From positions 2,485,501 through 2,549,500 of the forward strand of contig NC_008380.1 in assembly GCF_000009265.1 (NCBI RefSeq): a stretch of 64,000 bases of DNA, in the 5' to 3' direction. The number at the start of each line of letters is the position of its first letter. Positions within the stretch are counted from its first letter, which is position 1. Of this stretch, positions 17,137-27,700 are shown piece by piece. The notes beneath the pieces were generated by a model. It searched no databases. It was given only the letters and a program-made list of their open reading frames with translations, and was not told the DNA's origin. The position numbers and the translations under genes were made by a program. Origin of the DNA: Rhizobium johnstonii 3841 (GTDB taxonomy: Bacteria > Pseudomonadota > Alphaproteobacteria > Rhizobiales > Rhizobiaceae).

Positions 17137-17922
17137 TTGCGCTACAAATTGGACGAGACACGCAAAACGGGGCGCAGAACGCGGACCAGCCACGCTCAGG
17201 TCGTCGACGAACTCGGCAAGGCGATCGTCGCCGGCACCTATCCCGTCGGCTCGATCCTGCCAGGCGATACTGAACTGGCGCAGCGTTTCAAAGTGTCCCG
17301 CACCGTGTTGCGCGAGACGATGAAGACGCTTGCCGCCAAGGGCATGGTCGTCGCCAAGGCCCGGGTCGGCACGCGTGTGACGGAGAAGAACCTCTGGAAC
17401 ATGTTCGACAGCGAGATCATCGCCTGGCACTTCGACAATGGCGTGACGGAAGAATTCCTGCTGCAGCTCTACGATATTCGTCTCGCCTTCGAACCCTTCG
17501 CCGCCGGTCTCGTCGCTGAACGGGCGAATACCGAGGAGATCGAGACGCTGCGCGAGCTGGCGCTCGAGATGGCGGCGGCCGGTCATACGGCCGACAGCCT
17601 GGCGCTCGCCGACCTTCGTTTTCACCTGGCGATCGCCGAAGCCTCGCACAATCCCTTCATGCGGACACTCGGCAGCCTTATCGAAGCGGCTCTCGTCGGC
17701 ATGTTCCGCATGAGTACGCCGCCAACCGAAAACGGCTTCGCCAATATCGCCGACACCCATATGCGCATCGTCGATGCGATCGTTTCCGGCGATAACGCCG
17801 CCGCGCGCCGTGCGATGGAAGACGTCATCCTGGACGGACGCCATCATGTCCATGAAGCCTTCGCGGCCGGCGGTTCCGAAACCGTCATAGGGTCGATTTC
17901 GGCCGCAATTTCACCTTTGTGA
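17137..17922 (+). CDS. GntR-family (FCD) regulator of the sugar importer
   Basis: A 261-residue regulator with N-terminal wHTH (AIVAGTYPVGSILPGDTELA, KVSRTVLRETMKTLAAKGMV) and an FCD domain with DLRFHLAIAEASHNP and DTHMRIVDAIVSGD, whose Asp/His residues form the metal and ligand pocket in this group. The start is TTG with a GAGGGGGAGA ribosome site. Being the last gene of the ytf-like operon, it most likely controls that operon in response to the imported sugar acid or sugar; this is inferred from position only. Confidence 0.88.
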   Translation: MRYKLDETRKTGRRTRTSHAQVVDELGKAIVAGTYPVGSILPGDTELAQRFKVSRTVLRETMKTLAAKGMVVAKARVGTRVTEKNLWNMFDSEIIAWHFDNGVTEEFLLQLYDIRLAFEPFAAGLVAERANTEEIETLRELALEMAAAGHTADSLALADLRFHLAIAEASHNPFMRTLGSLIEAALVGMFRMSTPPTENGFANIADTHMRIVDAIVSGDNAAARRAMEDVILDGRHHVHEAFAAGGSETVIGSISAAISPL

Positions 17923-17937
17923 AGGCTTTGCTTATCG

Positions 17938-18032
17938 ACAGCGCGCGCGTCTTTTCGAGAGCTCCGAAGGACGCTGCAGCACTTCGAGTTGCTGGAAGAT
18001 TTTATCCTTAAATCGATTCCGATTTAGGGAAT
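17938..18032 (+). repeat. Dispersed palindromic repeat, copy 2
   Basis: Nearly full-length copy in the opposite orientation to the copy at 13413: GCGCGCGTCTTTTCGAGAGC, then GGACGCTGCAGCACTT, then TTTATCCTTAAATCGATTCC and its inverted complement. It fills most of the 164-base gap between the GntR gene and glmU and may contribute to ending the upstream transcript. Confidence 0.8.
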
Positions 18033-18086
18033 TATGCAGTATGAGGCGATAAAGCCGCCTCACGGCGCGGATTCGCGGAGCAAATC

Positions 18087-19448
18087 ATGGAACGCACTTG
18101 TCTTGCCGTCATCCTTGCCGCCGGTGACAGCACGCGGATGAAATCCTCGAAATCGAAGGTCCTGCATCCGGTCGCCGGACGACCGATGATCGCCCATGTG
18201 GTCGAGGCGGTTGCCTCCGCCGGCATCTCGTCCGTCGCCCTTGTGGTCGGCCGTGATGCCGAGGACGTGGCAAAGGCGGCAAGCATCGCCGGCGTCGACA
18301 TCGAATCCTTTCTGCAGAAGGAACGCCTCGGCACCGGCCACGCGGTGCTGGCGGCGCGCGAAGCGATCGCTAAGGGTTATGACGATATCCTCGTCACCTA
18401 TGGCGATGTGCCGCTCCAGACCGACGGACCGCTGAAGGCCGCCCGCCAGGGCCTTGCCGATGGCAGCGATGTCGTCGTCATCGGCTTCCACACCGACCGC
18501 CCAACCGGCTACGGCCGCCTGCTCGTCAAGGACGGCGAACTCATCGCCATCCGCGAGGAAAAGGATGCGACCGATGCCGAGCGCACCGTCACCTGGTGCA
18601 ATAGCGGGCTGATGGCGATCAACGGCAGAAAGGCGCTCGATCTTCTCTCGCGCATCGGCAACGCTAATGCCAAGGGTGAATTCTATCTGACCGATCTCGT
18701 CGAGATCGCCCGTTCGCTTGGCGGACGCGTCACCGCGGTCGACGCTCCTGAGATCGAGATGACCGGCTGCAACACCCGTGCCGAACTCGCCGTCATCGAG
18801 CGTTTCTGGCAGGAGCGCCGCCGCCACCAGATGATGCTTTCAGGCGTCACCATGATCGCACCGGAAACGGTCTTTCTCGCCTATGATACCGTCATCGGCC
18901 AGGATGCGCTGATCGAGCCGAACGTCGTCTTCGGTCCCGGCGCGGTGATCGACAGCGGCGCCGTCATCCATGCCTTCTCGCATATCGAAGGCGCGCATGT
19001 CAGCCAGGGCGCGACCGTCGGACCCTTTGCGCGGCTGCGGCCCGGTGCGGATCTCGGCACCGGTTCGAAGGTCGGCAATTTCTGCGAGGTCAAGAACGGC
19101 CGGCTCGGCGAGGGCGCCAAGGTCAACCACCTGACCTATATCGGTGATGCCGTCATCGGCGCCGGCAGCAATATCGGCGCCGGCACGATCACCTGCAACT
19201 ATGACGGCGTCAATAAGAGCGAGACGGTGATCGGCGAAAATGCCTTCATCGGTTCCAATTCTTCGCTGGTCGCGCCGGTGACGATCGGCGACGGCGCCTA
19301 TATCGCCTCCGGCAGCGTCATTACCGTCAATGTTCCGGCCGATGCACTGGCGCTCGGCCGAGCCCGGCAGGAAATCAAGACGGGCCGCGCGACGCTGCTG
19401 CGTGAGCGTGCGCTCGCCATCAAGGCGGCGAAGAAGGCGAAAGCCTGA
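18087..19448 (+). CDS. glmU: Bifunctional N-acetylglucosamine-1-P uridyltransferase / glucosamine-1-P acetyltransferase
   Basis: This makes UDP-GlcNAc for peptidoglycan, LPS and Nod-factor synthesis. The 453-residue protein has the N-terminal pyrophosphorylase motif [18 protein letters not shown] (residues 10-27) and the loop NSGLMAI. The C-terminal left-handed beta-helix hexapeptide repeats begin near residue 255 and contain [20 protein letters not shown] and [13 protein letters not shown] around the acetyl-CoA and catalytic His site. Length and start (ATG, with GGAGCAAATC upstream) match the family. glmS follows, so the two enzymes that bracket the pathway are adjacent. Confidence 0.97.
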   Translation: MERTCLAVILAAGDSTRMKSSKSKVLHPVAGRPMIAHVVEAVASAGISSVALVVGRDAEDVAKAASIAGVDIESFLQKERLGTGHAVLAAREAIAKGYDDILVTYGDVPLQTDGPLKAARQGLADGSDVVVIGFHTDRPTGYGRLLVKDGELIAIREEKDATDAERTVTWCNSGLMAINGRKALDLLSRIGNANAKGEFYLTDLVEIARSLGGRVTAVDAPEIEMTGCNTRAELAVIERFWQERRRHQMMLSGVTMIAPETVFLAYDTVIGQDALIEPNVVFGPGAVIDSGAVIHAFSHIEGAHVSQGATVGPFARLRPGADLGTGSKVGNFCEVKNGRLGEGAKVNHLTYIGDAVIGAGSNIGAGTITCNYDGVNKSETVIGENAFIGSNSSLVAPVTIGDGAYIASGSVITVNVPADALALGRARQEIKTGRATLLRERALAIKAAKKAKA

Positions 19449-19557
19449 CCGGCCTTGCGTAACCGGCGGAAATTGAAAGTGACCGCCGAGGTGATTGAGA
19501 AATAAGCAGGAATCGTTAGGACTGGCCTCGTTGTCGAAGCCTTTATGGGGATACTAT

Positions 19558-21384
19558 ATGTGCGGCATTGTGGGGATCGTCGGAACTGCGCCTGTTGCCG
19601 GGCGCTTGGTCGATGCGCTGAAGCGTCTCGAATATCGCGGTTATGATTCCGCCGGCGTCGCCACCATTCATGACGGCGTGATGGATCGCCGCCGCGCCGA
19701 GGGCAAGCTGTTCAATCTGGAAAAGCGCCTCGACAGCGAACCGCTGCCCGGCACCGTCGGCATCGCCCACACGCGCTGGGCGACCCACGGCGTTCCGAAC
19801 GAGACCAATGCCCATCCGCATTTCGTCGAAGGCGTCGCCGTCGTCCATAACGGCATCATCGAGAACTTCTCCGAGCTTCGCGACGAACTGACCGAAGAGG
19901 GGTCGGTCTTCGAAACCCAGACCGACACCGAAGTCGTTGCCCATCTAATGGCGAAATACCTGCGCGAAGGCCTGGAGCCCCGCGCCGCCATGCTGAAGAT
20001 GCTGAACCGGGTAACCGGTGCCTATGCGTTGGCCATCATGCTCAAGGCCGATCCCGGCACGATCATGGCCGCCCGTTCCGGCCCGCCGCTTGCCGTCGGC
20101 TATGGCCGCGGCGAGATGTTCCTCGGCTCGGACGCGATCGCGCTCTCGCCCTTCACCAACGAGATCACCTATCTCGTCGACGGCGATTGCGCCGTCCTCA
20201 CCCGCGACAGTGTCGCGGTGCTCGATTTCGCCGGCAAGCCGGTCAAGCGCGCCCGACAGATCTCGCAGGCGACCGCCTATGTCGTCGACAAGGGCAACCA
20301 CCGCCACTTCATGGAAAAGGAAATCTACGAGCAGCCGGAGGTCATCTCCCACGCGCTCAGCCACTATGTCGATTTCGCCGAGAATACCATCGGCGCCAAC
20401 GCCGCCGCGATCGACTTCAAGGCGGCGACCGGCCTTGCGATCTCGGCCTGCGGCACGGCCTATCTCGCCGGCCTCGTCGGCAAATACTGGTTCGAGCGTT
20501 ATGCCCGCCTGCCGGTCGAGATCGACGTTGCTTCCGAATTCCGCTACCGCGAAATGCCGCTGTCGCCATCGCAGGCAGCGCTCTTCATTTCACAGTCCGG
20601 CGAGACCGCCGATACGCTGGCATGCTTGCGCTATTGCCGGGACAATGGGTTGAAGATCGGCGCCGTCGTCAATGTTCGCGAATCGACGATCGCGCGCGAA
20701 TCCGACGCCGTCTTCCCGATCATGGCCGGCCCCGAAATCGGCGTCGCCTCGACCAAGGCCTTCACCTGCCAGCTTGCCGTGCTGGCAGCGCTGGCGATCG
20801 GTGCCGGCAAGGCGCGCGGCACGGTGAGTGCTGACGAGGAGAGGGCGCTGGTGCGCCATCTCGCCGAAATGCCGCGCATCATGAGCCGGGTGCTGAACCT
20901 TATTCAGCCGCAGATGGAAAGCCTGTCGCGCGAGCTGTCGAAGTGCAAGGACGTGCTCTATCTCGGCCGCGGCACGAGCTTCCCGCTTGCCATGGAAGGC
21001 GCGCTGAAGCTCAAGGAAATCTCCTATATCCATGCCGAGGGTTATGCCGCCGGCGAATTGAAGCACGGACCGATCGCACTGATCGACGAGAACATGCCTG
21101 TCATCGTCATCGCCCCCTACGACCGTTTCTTCGAAAAGACCGTCTCGAACATGCAGGAGGTCGCAGCCCGCGGCGGCCGCATCATCTTCATCACTGACGA
21201 GGCCGGTGCAGCCGCCTCGAAACTGCCGACCATGGCGACGATTACCCTGCCAGTGGTCGACGAAATCATCGCGCCGATGATCTTCTCGCTGCCGATCCAG
21301 CTGCTCGCCTATCACACCGCCGTCTTCATGGGCACCGATGTCGACCAGCCGCGCAACCTGGCGAAATCGGTGACCGTGGAATAA
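19558..21384 (+). CDS. glmS: Glutamine-fructose-6-phosphate aminotransferase (isomerizing)
   Basis: First enzyme of hexosamine synthesis: fructose-6-P plus glutamine to glucosamine-6-P. The start MCGIVGIVG exposes the catalytic N-terminal Cys after Met removal; the longer open frame would bury it and is rejected. The 608 residues comprise a class II glutaminase domain (HTRWATHG, AHPH, HNGIIENF) and two SIS isomerase domains (SQSGETADTLACLR, GRGTSFPLAMEGALKLKEIS, EGYAAGELKHGPIALI), ending with KSVTVE, the usual C-terminal loop. No glmS ribozyme-like structure was seen upstream. Confidence 0.97.
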   Translation: MCGIVGIVGTAPVAGRLVDALKRLEYRGYDSAGVATIHDGVMDRRRAEGKLFNLEKRLDSEPLPGTVGIAHTRWATHGVPNETNAHPHFVEGVAVVHNGIIENFSELRDELTEEGSVFETQTDTEVVAHLMAKYLREGLEPRAAMLKMLNRVTGAYALAIMLKADPGTIMAARSGPPLAVGYGRGEMFLGSDAIALSPFTNEITYLVDGDCAVLTRDSVAVLDFAGKPVKRARQISQATAYVVDKGNHRHFMEKEIYEQPEVISHALSHYVDFAENTIGANAAAIDFKAATGLAISACGTAYLAGLVGKYWFERYARLPVEIDVASEFRYREMPLSPSQAALFISQSGETADTLACLRYCRDNGLKIGAVVNVRESTIARESDAVFPIMAGPEIGVASTKAFTCQLAVLAALAIGAGKARGTVSADEERALVRHLAEMPRIMSRVLNLIQPQMESLSRELSKCKDVLYLGRGTSFPLAMEGALKLKEISYIHAEGYAAGELKHGPIALIDENMPVIVIAPYDRFFEKTVSNMQEVAARGGRIIFITDEAGAAASKLPTMATITLPVVDEIIAPMIFSLPIQLLAYHTAVFMGTDVDQPRNLAKSVTVE

Positions 21385-21519
21385 GCCTGTAACGCCGGGA
21401 CCGTCGCGCCGAAACATATTGTGCGGCGCCCCGAATTCTGGCAATTTTGGTCTTCGGACAAGGGGGAAGGGCCGGCGTACCGGCCTGTCCACGACTGAGA
21501 TGGAGATCATCAGGAAACG

Positions 21520-22227
21520 ATGACCGACAACACCCCCAGAATGCCGGTCGCGACGCGGCTGAGGAATAATTTTCTCGCAGGGCTGATCATCTGCGCGCCG
21601 ATCGCGATTACCATCTGGCTGACCTGGACTTTCATCCATTGGTCGGACAGCTGGGTCCGGCCCTATATTCCGGCGCGCTGGAATCCGGAAAGCTATCTCA
21701 ATTTCGCCATTCCCGGTTTCGGCCTGCTGATCGCCGTCGTGCTGATCACCGTCGTCGGCTTCCTCGGCAAGAACCTCATTGGCCAGAGCATAGTCCGTTT
21801 CGGCGAATCGATCGTTCAGCGCATGCCGCTGGTGCGCACGATCTACAGAAGCGTGAAGCAGATTTTCGAAACCGTGCTGAAGGAACAGGCAAACTCCTTC
21901 AAGAAGGTCGGTCTCATCGAATATCCGGGTCCCGGTCTCTGGGCACTGATCTTCATCGCCACCGACGCCAAGGGCGAAATCGCTTCGAAGTTCAATGCGA
22001 TGGGCCAGGATATGGTCGCGGTCTTCCTGCCGCCGACCCCGGTGCCGACGGCCGGCTTTCTCATCTTCGTGCCGCGCGAGAAGATCGTCATGCTCGATAT
22101 GTCGCCGGAAGACGCCGCCAAGTTCCTGATTTCGGGCGGACTTGTGGCGCCTGAACACAAGCCGGCCGATCCCAAGCAGAAGCATTTGCCGCGGCCGAAG
22201 CCGGTGGCAGTTTCCAAGGCTGATTAA
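21520..22227 (+). CDS. DUF502 family membrane protein
   Basis: A 235-residue protein of unknown function. It has two TM helices, about residues 17-40 and 65-85, the second within FAIPGFGLLIAVVLITVVGFLG, followed by the conserved GESIVQRMPLVRTIYRSVKQ and GFLIFVPREKIVMLDMSPEDA, which are DUF502 hallmarks. The C-terminus is a Pro/Lys-rich tail (KPADPKQKHLPRPKP). Its stop overlaps that of recG tail to tail by 4 bases. Hairpins at 21406-21429 (GCGCCG/CGGCGC) and 21469-21486 lie between glmS and this gene. Confidence 0.85.
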   Translation: MTDNTPRMPVATRLRNNFLAGLIICAPIAITIWLTWTFIHWSDSWVRPYIPARWNPESYLNFAIPGFGLLIAVVLITVVGFLGKNLIGQSIVRFGESIVQRMPLVRTIYRSVKQIFETVLKEQANSFKKVGLIEYPGPGLWALIFIATDAKGEIASKFNAMGQDMVAVFLPPTPVPTAGFLIFVPREKIVMLDMSPEDAAKFLISGGLVAPEHKPADPKQKHLPRPKPVAVSKAD

Positions 22228-24329
22228 CCCGCTCTAAGAAAACGGATCGCCTCGTCGCGGCGGAAAAGATAGAGCAGGGTGCGGATCGCCGTTCCCCTCT
22301 CGGTGGTCAGCTCCGGATCGCGCTCGATGAGGTAAGCCGCATCCGTGCGGGCGATTTCCAAGAGATCGGCATGCGCCTCGAGGCTGGCGATGCGGAAGCC
22401 TGGCGTGCCGGATTGCCGTGTGCCGAGCAATTCGCCTTCACCGCGCAGCTTCAGGTCCTCCTCGGCAATGCGGAAGCCATCCTCCGTCTCGCGCATGATC
22501 GAGAGCCTGGCATGGCCGGTCTCGCCGAGCGGCCCCTTGTAGAGCAGGATGCAGGTCGAGGCCTCGTCGCCGCGCCCGACGCGGCCGCGCAGCTGATGCA
22601 ATTGCGCCAGGCCGAAGCGCTCGGCATGTTCGATCACCATGATCGTCGCATCCGGCACGTCGACACCGACCTCGACGACGGTCGTGGCGACGAGCAGCCG
22701 GGTCTCGCCATTCTTGAACGCCATCATCGCCGCGTCCTTTTCCGGCCCGCTCATGCGACCGTGGATGAGGCCGATGCCCGGACCAAGTGCTGAGACCAGC
22801 GTCGCATGCCGCTCCTCGGCCGACATCAGGTCGAGTTCCTCGGACTCCTCGACCAGCGGGCAGATCCAGTAGGCCTTCTTGCCCTCGGCGATCGCGCTTT
22901 GCAGCCGGCCGACGATTTCGCCGGTCCGTTCCATCGGCACGGTGATCGTCTGGATCGGCTTGCGGCCGGCTGGTTTTTCGGTGAGCTTGGAGACGTCCAT
23001 ATCGCCGAAGGCGGCGAGCACCAGCGTGCGCGGGATCGGCGTCGCCGTCATGACCAGCATATGCGGCGAGAGGCCCTTGGCCGTCAGCCGCAGCCGCTGA
23101 TGCACGCCGAAACGGTGCTGCTCGTCGACCACGGCAAGCATCAGATTGGCGTAGGCGACGCTGTCCTGGAACAGCGCATGCGTGCCGATGACGATCTGGG
23201 CGGCACCCGAGGCGATTCGCTCCAGGATTTCTTCCCGTTCGCGTCCCTTGGTGCGCCCGGTCAGCACCTCGATGCCGAGCCCGGCAGAGGCGGCGAATTT
23301 CGAGATCGTCGCGTGGTGCTGCCGCGCCAGGATTTCCGTCGGCGCCATCAGCACGGCCTGGCCGCCGCTCTCGATCACCGCCGCCATCGCCATCAGCGCC
23401 ACCAGCGTCTTGCCGGAACCGACATCGCCCTGCAGCAGCCGCAGCATGCGCTCGTTGCCGGCCATATCCTTCAAAACCTCGGCGATCGCCTCATTCTGGC
23501 TGCCGGTCAGCGAGAAGGGCAAGGTTTTCAGGATCTTGCTGCTGATGGCGCCGGTCGCAGTGACCGGCTGGCCGGCCACCTTGCGCAGCCTCTGCCGCAC
23601 CAGGCTCAGCGACAGCTGGCCGGCGAGGAATTCGTCATAGGCAAGCCGCCGCCGGGCAGGGGCCCGCGGGTCGATATCGCTGGGATCGCGCGGCTCGTGC
23701 AGCATGTGGAAACTGTCGCGGATCGACGGCAGGCCTTGTTTCTCCGTCAGCGCCAGATCGATCCATTCCGGCAGCTCGGGAAAACGCGGCAGGCCGGCGT
23801 CGATGATCTTGCGCAGCGTCTTCGGCGAAAGTCCCGCCGTCAGCGGATAGATCGGCTCGACCAGCGGCAGGCTCTCCGCCTCGTCGGCCCTGACGATATA
23901 GTCGGGATGCACCATCGAGGCGCGGCCGTTGAACCAGTCGATCTTGCCGCTGACCGTCACCTCCGCGTCAACAGGCAGCTGCTTTTCCAGCCACGCCGCC
24001 TGTCCGCGGAAGAAGACGAGCGTCAGCTCGCCGGTCTCGTCATGCAGGAAGACGCGGTAGGGGATATTGCTTTTGCCGCCCGGCGGCACCTGGTGGCGGT
24101 CGACGCGCGCCGTGATCGTCACGATCGCGCCCTGCGGCGCGCGGGCGATTCCAGGCTGGTTGCGCCGGTCGATCAGCGAAAAGGGCGCGTGGAAGAGCAG
24201 GTCGATGACCCGGCAATCTTCCAGCGTCTCGCGCCCGAGCAGCTTGACCAGCAGGTCGGCGATCTTCGGGCCGACGCCCGGAAGGCCCGAAATAGGGGAA
24301 AACAGAGGATCGAGAATGGCGGGGCGCAT
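22224..24329 (-). CDS. recG: ATP-dependent DNA helicase RecG
   Basis: A helicase that reverses stalled forks and processes recombination branches. The start at MRPAILDPLF gives 701 residues, the usual length; a TTG 15 codons upstream is possible but adds unconserved residues. It has an N-terminal wedge/OB domain, then Walker A LLQGDVGSGKTLVAL, motif II VVDEQHRFGV, motif III TATPIPRTL, and motifs V-VI (VVEVGVDVPDATIMVIEHAE, RGRVGRG), plus the C-terminal GTRQSGTPGFR hook. It is divergent from sdhE-mfd by under 100 bases, so repair genes share this locus. Confidence 0.97.
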   Translation of the reverse strand: MRPAILDPLFSPISGLPGVGPKIADLLVKLLGRETLEDCRVIDLLFHAPFSLIDRRNQPGIARAPQGAIVTITARVDRHQVPPGGKSNIPYRVFLHDETGELTLVFFRGQAAWLEKQLPVDAEVTVSGKIDWFNGRASMVHPDYIVRADEAESLPLVEPIYPLTAGLSPKTLRKIIDAGLPRFPELPEWIDLALTEKQGLPSIRDSFHMLHEPRDPSDIDPRAPARRRLAYDEFLAGQLSLSLVRQRLRKVAGQPVTATGAISSKILKTLPFSLTGSQNEAIAEVLKDMAGNERMLRLLQGDVGSGKTLVALMAMAAVIESGGQAVLMAPTEILARQHHATISKFAASAGLGIEVLTGRTKGREREEILERIASGAAQIVIGTHALFQDSVAYANLMLAVVDEQHRFGVHQRLRLTAKGLSPHMLVMTATPIPRTLVLAAFGDMDVSKLTEKPAGRKPIQTITVPMERTGEIVGRLQSAIAEGKKAYWICPLVEESEELDLMSAEERHATLVSALGPGIGLIHGRMSGPEKDAAMMAFKNGETRLLVATTVVEVGVDVPDATIMVIEHAERFGLAQLHQLRGRVGRGDEASTCILLYKGPLGETGHARLSIMRETEDGFRIAEEDLKLRGEGELLGTRQSGTPGFRIASLEAHADLLEIARTDAAYLIERDPELTTERGTAIRTLLYLFRRDEAIRFLRAG

Positions 24330-24421
24330 GCGGCCAAAATGCGATGAACAATGCGGCCTTGGCAAGGCTGACAAGCCGCTTTCGAGGGTCTATAGAGGCG
24401 CATCAACAGGAAGGTAATGCC

Positions 24422-24727
24422 ATGACAGGTGTCACGCTCACGAGTGCCGGTCTCGACCCGCGCCGCCGCCGGATCCTTTTCCGCTGTTGGCATCGCGGGC
24501 TGCGCGAAATGGATCTGGTCTTCGGCCAGTTCGCCGAGGCCGAGATCGCGATGCTGTCGGAAGCCGAGCTCGACGAGTTCGAGACGATCATGGCCGAAGA
24601 GGACAATGATCTCGTCCGCTGGATCATGGGAACATGGCCGGTGCCGGAGCGTTTCCACACACCGATGTTTGCCCGCATCGCCGCCTACAAGCCCGATTTT
24701 GACAAGCCCCTCAGGACGCCGGAATGA
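24422..24727 (+). CDS. sdhE: FAD assembly factor SdhE (succinate dehydrogenase flavinylation)
   Basis: A 101-residue protein that helps attach FAD covalently to SdhA. It has the family RGxxE motif in CWHRGLREMDLV followed by FGQF, and the helical core LSEAELDEFETIMAEEDNDL with a WIMGTWPVP end. ATG at 24422 has an AGGAAGG site; the open frame extends upstream but those residues are not conserved. Its stop overlaps the mfd start (ATGA), a linkage common in Rhizobiales although the functions are unrelated. Confidence 0.93.
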   Translation: MTGVTLTSAGLDPRRRRILFRCWHRGLREMDLVFGQFAEAEIAMLSEAELDEFETIMAEEDNDLVRWIMGTWPVPERFHTPMFARIAAYKPDFDKPLRTPE

Positions 24728-27700
24728 TCCCTGGTTTCGATGCGAAGAAGCTTGCGGCCATTGCCGAGCCGCTGACGATCGGCAATGTGCCGGCAGGTCT
24801 TGAAACGCTGCTGCTCGCCGAGCTCGCCCGAACGGGAGAGCCGGTCGCCTATGTCATGTCCGACGGCCACCGCATGGCCGATCTCGAACAGATGCTGGGC
24901 TTCGTCGCCCCCGACATTCCGGTTCTCACCTTGCCGGCCTGGGACTGTCTGCCCTATGACCGCGTCTCGCCGAGCGCCGACACCTCGGCTCGCCGGCTGG
25001 CCGCACTCGGCGGCCTCATCGCCCATCGCAAGAAGCCGCATGCGGCAATCGTACTCGTCACGGCCAATGCCATGCTGCAGAAGGTGGCGCCGCAGGATGT
25101 CATCGAAAGCCTGAGCTTTTCGGCTCGTCCGGGCAACCAGCTGCGCATGGACGATCTCGCCGGTCGCCTGGAGCGCAACGGCTTCGAGCGGGTTGCCACC
25201 GTTCGCGAGGTCGGCGAATATGCCGTGCGCGGCGGCATTCTCGATGTCTTCGTGCCGGGTTCCGAAGAGCCGGTCCGCCTGGATTTCTTCGGCGACACGC
25301 TGGAGAGCATCCGCAGCTTCGATCCGGCCAGCCAGCGCACGATCGGACAGGTGCGCTCCCTCGATCTCAACCCGATGAGCGAAGTGACGCTGACCCCGGA
25401 TACGATCAGCCGCTTCCGCAAGAATTACCTCTCCGCTTTCGGCGCGACCACCCGCGACGACGCGCTCTATCTCGCCGTCTCCGAAGGTCGCCGTTATCCC
25501 GGCATGGAGCACTGGCTGCCGCTTTTCTACGAAAAGCTCGATACCGTCTTCGATTATCTCAGCGGCTTCCGGATCGTCATCGACCATACGGTGCGTGAAG
25601 CAGCCGAAGAGCGCTCCAAGCTCGTTCTCGACTATTACGACGCCCGCCTGAACTCCGGCCAGCCGGCCAAGGGGATGACGCAGGGCACGCCTTACAAGCC
25701 GGTGACGCCGGGCCAGCTCTATCTCGACAGCAAGCTTTTCGCAAAAACCCTCGACGCGCTCGGCGCGATCCGCATCAGCCCCTTCAACGAGCATGAGGGC
25801 GAGGCGCGGCGGGTCGTCAATGTCGACGCCCGCCAGGGCCAGCGCTGGGCGCGTGCGAATGCCGAAGGCGGCGGCGATGCAGAACGCATCAACATCTTCG
25901 ACGTCGTCGTCAAGCATATCGCCGACCGCCGCGCCGCTGGCGCCAAAGTGCTCGTCACCGCCTGGACCGAGGGTTCGCTGGAGCGGCTGCTGCAGGTGCT
26001 GAACGAACACGGCCTGGAAAAGGTCAAGCCGATCGAGGCGCTGAAAGATGTCGGCTCGCTGGCGAGAGGCGAGGCGGCCGCTGCCGTGCTCAGTCTCGAA
26101 GCCGGCTTCGAGGCCGGCGATCTCGTCGTCATCGGCGAGCAGGATATCCTCGGCGACCGTATGGTGCGCCGCTCCAAGCGCCGCAAGCGCGCCGCCGATT
26201 TCATCTCGGAGGTGGCAGGCCTCGACGAGGGCTCGATCGTCGTCCACGCCGAACACGGCATCGGCCGCTTTATCGGGCTGAGGACCATCGAGGCCGCAGG
26301 CGCGCCGCATGCCTGCCTCGAACTGCAATATGCCGACGAGGCCAAGCTCTTCCTGCCGGTCGAAAACATCGATCTTCTCTCGCGTTACGGCGGCGAGGGC
26401 ACCGAAGCCCAGCTCGACAAGCTCGGCGGCGGCGCCTGGCAGATGCGCAAGGCCAAGCTCAAGAAGCGCCTGCTCGACATGGCCGATGCGCTGATCCGCA
26501 TTGCCGCCGAGCGCCTGACGCGCCATGCGCCGATGCTGACGACGCCTGAAGGCCTCTACGACGAATTCGCCGCCCGCTTCCCCTATGACGAGACCGAGGA
26601 TCAGGAAAACGCCATCGAAGCGGTGCGTTCCGATCTCGGTGCCGGCCGGCCGATGGATCGCCTCGTCTGCGGCGACGTCGGCTTCGGCAAGACCGAAGTG
26701 GCGCTGCGCGCCGCCTTCGTCGCAGCGATGAACGGCGCCCAGGTCGCGATCGTCGTGCCGACGACACTGCTTTCCCGCCAGCATTTCAAGACCTTCTCCG
26801 ATCGTTTCCGTGGTCTGCCGGTGCGCATCCAGCAGGCCTCGCGCCTCGTCGGCGCGAAGGAACTGGCGCTGACCAAGAAGGAAGTGGCGGAAGGCAAGAC
26901 GGATATCGTCGTCGGCACCCATGCGCTGCTCGGCGCCGGCATCAAATTCGCCAATCTCGGTCTGCTGGTCATCGACGAGGAACAGCATTTCGGCGTCAAG
27001 CACAAGGAGCGGCTGAAGGAGCTGAAGAGCGACGTGCACGTGCTGACGCTGTCGGCAACGCCAATCCCGCGCACGCTGCAGCTTGCCATGACCGGCGTGC
27101 GCGAACTGTCGCTGATCACCACGCCGCCGGTCGACCGCATGGCAGTGCGCACCTTCATCTCGCCCTTCGACAGTCTGGTCATCCGCGAGACGCTGATGCG
27201 TGAGCATTATCGCGGCGGCCAGAGCTTCTATGTCTGCCCCAGGCTTGCCGATCTCGAGGACGTGCATGCCTTCCTGCAGTCGGATGTGCCGGAACTGAAG
27301 GTCGCCGTCGCCCATGGCCAGATGCCGGCCGGCGAACTCGAAGACATCATGAATGCCTTCTATGAAGGCCGCTACGACGTGCTTCTCTCGACCACCATCG
27401 TCGAATCCGGCCTCGACGTGCCCACAGCCAACACGCTGATCGTCCACCGCGCCGACATGTTCGGCCTTGCCCAGCTCTATCAGCTGCGCGGCCGCGTCGG
27501 CCGTTCGAAGGTGCGCGCCTTCGCGCTCTTCACCCTGCCTGTTAATAAGGTGCTGACGGCAACCGCAGAGCGTCGCCTCAAGGTGTTGCAGTCGCTGGAT
27601 ACGCTCGGCGCCGGTTTCCAGCTGGCGAGCCACGATCTCGATATCCGCGGCGCCGGCAACCTGCTCGGCGAGGAGCAGTCCGGCCATATCAAGGAGGTCG

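Noticed and set aside
19449..19557. glmS ribozyme or riboswitch
   Set aside because: No P1-P4 pseudoknot-like pattern is visible, and the ribozyme is typical of Gram-positive bacteria.
22806..24347. A 513-codon plus-strand frame across recG
   Set aside because: It is rich in Arg/Gln/His/Asp with no hydrophobic core, the typical signature of a shadow of a GC-rich gene.
24330..24374. TTG start of recG 15 codons upstream
   Set aside because: RecG proteins normally begin near MRPAILDPLF; the added residues look unconserved and no ribosome site favours it.
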